Assembly: GCA_035543875.1 (NCBI GenBank) | Contig: DATKIY010000220.1 | Location: 1-8,347 of the forward strand | DNA length: 8,347 bases | Reading direction: 5' to 3' | Source of the DNA: DATKIY01 sp035543875 | GTDB taxonomy: Bacteria; Actinomycetota; Actinomycetes; JAHEKZ01 | In this document: positions 6,101 through 8,347 of the stretch, one piece after another | Layout of the letters: each line of letters begins with the position of its first letter | How positions within the stretch are numbered: the stretch's first letter is position 1 | Position numbers and translations under genes: made by a program | Notes under the pieces: generated by a model | Told to the model about the DNA's origin: nothing | Databases searched by the model: none | What the model saw: the letters and a program-made list of their open reading frames with translations, nothing else

Positions 6101-7563
6101 GCTCCGACGGAGCGAAGGCTATGGCTGCCTCCTTGAGCACTGCGGATCGACGAACCGACTGGAGCGAAGTCAATGCGGTAGTGCTCGGGTTGGGCATCTC
6201 GGGGTTTGCTGCAGCGGACGCCTTGTTGCGAATGAATGCAACGGTCACTGTTCTCGACCACGTCGACGACGAAGTCCGCGTCGAACGTGGCCGGATCCTG
6301 TCGACGCTTGGCGCGCAGGTGCAGCTCGGGGGTGATCTGGACCTGGCGACGGATCGTGAGACCCCATGTGACCTTCTCGTCCCCTCGCCGGGGTTCCCGC
6401 CCAGCCATCCATGGATCGAGCAGTTCCGAGCCGGGACCATCTGGAGTGGGGAGCAGCTCGCGTGGAACCTTCGACCGCTGGAGCGGCCGGCACCCTGGTT
6501 GACACTCACGGGAACCAACGGCAAGACGACCACCGCGGAAATGCTCTCAAGCATTCTTCGGCTTGCTGGCCACCGCGCGGTGGCGGTCGGAAATGTTGGC
6601 CGACCGCTGGTAGAGGCGGTCTTCGCTGAGCCCCCCTATGACGTCCTGCCCGTTGAGCTGTCGAGTTTCCAGTTGCACTGGAGTGACCGGCTGGCGCCAC
6701 ACGCATCGGCATTGCTCAATATCGCGCCTGACCATCTGGACTGGCACGGCTCGATGGCGGCCTACGTCGCGGACAAGTCGAAGATCTTCAACGGAACCAC
6801 TGACACCATCGTGTACAACGCCGATGACGCGCGCACAGAAGAACTTGCTCGAGCGGCTGATGTCGCAGAAGGCTGTCGTGCCGTCGGGTTCACTCTGGGG
6901 ATTCCTGAGATAGGGATGCTCGGTGTGGTCGCCGGGACCTTGGTCGACCGGGCGTTCACCGGCGAGCGTCGCACCCACGCGCAGGAGCTGTGTGACATTT
7001 CCGACCTGGCCGTGAGTGGAAGCCACAATGTGGCAAACGCCCTCGCGGCGGCAGCGCTGGCGCTGTCGTGGGGTGTCCCAATCCCGGCGATTCGCCGAGG
7101 CTTGCTCGCCTATGAGGGGGAGCCGCATCGACTGAAGTCGATCGCCCGGATCGGGGACGTGGAGTACGTCGATGACTCCAAGGCGACGAATGTGAGTGCA
7201 GCAGACGTTGCCCTGCAGTGCTTCCCGCGCGTGGTCTGGATCGCAGGTGGTTTGGCCAAAGGTGGCCAGTTTGACGATCTCGTGTCCAAGCACCACCACC
7301 GGCTGTCAGCTGTGGTGCTCTTGGGCAGGGACCGGGAGCTCATTCGGCAGGCCGTTGAGCGACACGCGCCCGAGGTCCCGGTGATTGAGGTCGCCGACAG
7401 CGAAACTGAACCTATGGACCACGCCGTGCGTGAGGCCGCCTCGCTGGCTCGCCCAAAGGACACTGTGCTGCTCGCCCCTGCGTGCGCGTCCATGGACCTC
7501 TTCCCCGACTACTCAGCGCGTGGAGACGCCTTCGCCCATGCGGTGGACAACCTTTCGCGGTAG
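6097..7563 (+). CDS. murD: UDP-MurNAc-L-alanine:D-glutamate ligase (MurD)
   Basis: MurD is a cytoplasmic ATP-dependent ligase adding D-Glu as the second stem-peptide residue. From GTG 6097 it has 488 residues, slightly above the common 440-480. The N-terminal Rossmann-like domain has GLGISG at 31-36 and then SPGFPP. The central domain has the ATP loop GTNGKTT from 139 (Lys143), ELSSFQL, APDHLDWHG and the expected carbamoylated Lys227. The C-terminal domain has GSHNVANALAA, His344-Arg345 in EPHRLK, DDSKATN at 359-365 (often NDSKATN elsewhere), IAGGLAKGG and LLAPACASMD ending near 467. The frame stays open back to 5740 inside mraY, but that part is a shadow of MraY. GTG 6097 shares GTGA with the mraY stop. 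ATG 6121 is a possible second start, which would remove eight residues that look non-conserved. Confidence 0.96.
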   Translation: MSSDGAKAMAASLSTADRRTDWSEVNAVVLGLGISGFAAADALLRMNATVTVLDHVDDEVRVERGRILSTLGAQVQLGGDLDLATDRETPCDLLVPSPGFPPSHPWIEQFRAGTIWSGEQLAWNLRPLERPAPWLTLTGTNGKTTTAEMLSSILRLAGHRAVAVGNVGRPLVEAVFAEPPYDVLPVELSSFQLHWSDRLAPHASALLNIAPDHLDWHGSMAAYVADKSKIFNGTTDTIVYNADDARTEELARAADVAEGCRAVGFTLGIPEIGMLGVVAGTLVDRAFTGERRTHAQELCDISDLAVSGSHNVANALAAAALALSWGVPIPAIRRGLLAYEGEPHRLKSIARIGDVEYVDDSKATNVSAADVALQCFPRVVWIAGGLAKGGQFDDLVSKHHHRLSAVVLLGRDRELIRQAVERHAPEVPVIEVADSETEPMDHAVREAASLARPKDTVLLAPACASMDLFPDYSARGDAFAHAVDNLSR

Positions 7564-7583
7564 ATCGGTCGGCCGCACCCGAT
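7564..7583 (+). other. Short inverted repeat filling the murD-ftsW gap
   Basis: ATCGG at 7564-7568 can pair with CCGAT at 7579-7583 around a 10-base loop containing the palindrome CGGCCG (7570-7575). The 3' arm includes the first two bases of the ftsW ATG. The stem is only five base pairs and has no T run, so it is not a terminator. A role in limiting ftsW initiation is possible but unsupported beyond position. Confidence 0.25.
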
Positions 7584-8347
7584 GACAATCACTCCAACGC
7601 GTAGTGAGCCGTCTACGCGCGCGAGCCGGTCGGTCCGGCCGAGTGTTGACCGGCTAAGCATCGTTACCACTGTGCGTAGTGTCTTGCGACGCCCGTTGAC
7701 GCCGTACTACTTGATTTTGGGCGCAACTGTTCTGCTCACCACACTTGGCTTGGTCATGGTGCTGTCGGCATCAAGTGTCGAGTCGTACGTTGCGAATGGT
7801 TCTTCGTACGCAGTCGCGCAAAAGCAGGCGATCTGGGTGGCGATTGGTGTGCCCATGCTCTTGGTCGCCAGTCGACTCCCGATCCGGTTCTTCCGAGCCT
7901 TGGCGATCCCCATGATGGTGGTCGCACTCGTTCTGCTGGTTCTGGTGCTGGTTCCCGGGATCGGCGTCAGCGTTAACGGCAACCAAAACTGGATCCAGTT
8001 CGGTGGCCCATTTCGGATCCAGCCGGCTGAGGCCGCGAAGCTTGCGTTGGTTCTCTGGGGGAGCGACCTGCTGGTGCGCAAGCGACGGCTGCTCAGTCAG
8101 TACCGCCACCTCATGGTGCCGCTGCTTCCGGTGGCCGCCTTGGTGATTGGCCTGGTTTTGTTGGGTGGAGACCTCGGGACGTCACTCATCTTGATGGCCA
8201 TAGTCGCTGGTCTGTTATTTGTTGCTGGCGCACCGCTGCGGCTGTTCGTGTTGGTCGGCGGCGTAGCCCTCGGTGTGATTTTGTTCATGACACTTGAGCG
8301 CAGCGCCCGGCTCTCGCGATTCCAGTCCTTCCTAGATCCCTTCGCCG
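7582..8347 (+). CDS. ftsW: Septal peptidoglycan glycosyltransferase FtsW, SEDS family (3' truncated by window edge)
   Basis: FtsW polymerises lipid II at the septum together with FtsI. The 255 complete codons visible start at ATG 7582 and stay open to the window edge. A basic cytoplasmic tail of about 42 residues is followed by the first membrane helix (about 43-64) ending in the typical MVLSASS. Further membrane helices follow, then the extracytoplasmic NGNQNWIQFGG from 132 and QPAEAAKL from Gln147 (usually QPSE) with Glu150 and Lys153. GGDLGTS with Asp197 and LFVAG come next. The sequence stops at FLDPFA, before the large extracellular loop that carries the proposed catalytic Asp, so activity cannot be judged. 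It could only be confused with RodA, but the dcw position right after murD and the NGNQNW motif favour FtsW. There is no clear Shine-Dalgarno; 18 bases separate it from murD. Confidence 0.94.
   Translation, partial: MTITPTRSEPSTRASRSVRPSVDRLSIVTTVRSVLRRPLTPYYLILGATVLLTTLGLVMVLSASSVESYVANGSSYAVAQKQAIWVAIGVPMLLVASRLPIRFFRALAIPMMVVALVLLVLVLVPGIGVSVNGNQNWIQFGGPFRIQPAEAAKLALVLWGSDLLVRKRRLLSQYRHLMVPLLPVAALVIGLVLLGGDLGTSLILMAIVAGLLFVAGAPLRLFVLVGGVALGVILFMTLERSARLSRFQSFLDPFA

Noticed and set aside
6547..7299. Open frame of 250 codons on the - strand opposite murD
   Set aside because: Antisense shadow of conserved murD motifs, with no recognisable fold or ribosome site.
1..8347. Mobile elements, CRISPR arrays, tRNA or rRNA genes, defence or toxin genes
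   Set aside because: Apart from three gaps of 7 to 24 bases, the window is filled by dcw genes on one strand. I saw no element ends, spaced repeats or RNA gene patterns.

Overview
The window is a stretch of a division and cell wall (dcw) gene cluster from a GC-rich Gram-positive bacterium, most likely an actinobacterium. Three things point there: the gene order (ftsL-like tail, ftsI, murE, murF, mraY, murD, ftsW); the strong G/C bias at third codon positions; and family details such as the MurE motif DNPR, the MurD motif DDSKATN and the FtsW motif NGNQNW. The DNPR motif indicates a diaminopimelate-containing peptidoglycan rather than a lysine type. I cannot name a genus.

Layout, all on the + strand: 1-173 is the hydrophilic C-terminal tail of the gene upstream of ftsI, probably an FtsL-like protein, ending in a pentapeptide repeat. 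181-1962 is ftsI (division transpeptidase). 1987-3639 is murE, 3636-5021 murF, 5018-6100 mraY, 6097-7563 murD, and 7582 to the window edge is the 5' two thirds or so of ftsW. The genes are packed tightly: three consecutive junctions share a 4-base ATGA or GTGA stop/start overlap, and the other three gaps are 7, 24 and 18 bases. No non-coding stretch reaches 30 bases, and I see no RNA gene, mobile element, CRISPR array or convincing terminator.

How the genes work together: MurD, MurE and MurF are cytoplasmic ligases that add D-Glu, diaminopimelate and D-Ala-D-Ala to UDP-MurNAc-L-Ala. MraY transfers the finished phospho-MurNAc-pentapeptide to undecaprenyl phosphate (lipid I). After MurG (expected downstream, outside the window) makes lipid II, the FtsW glycosyltransferase and the FtsI transpeptidase use it to build the septum, with FtsL-type proteins acting as scaffold or activator.

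This is an ordinary core region and I found no new biological system. The points worth a second look are small: a 15-bp tandem repeat at the ftsL/ftsI junction that would create a false N-terminal extension of FtsI, start-codon corrections for ftsI, mraY and murD, the run of 4-base overlaps with Shine-Dalgarno sites only at those junctions, an extra acidic tail on MurE, and a Gln in the MraY histidine motif.
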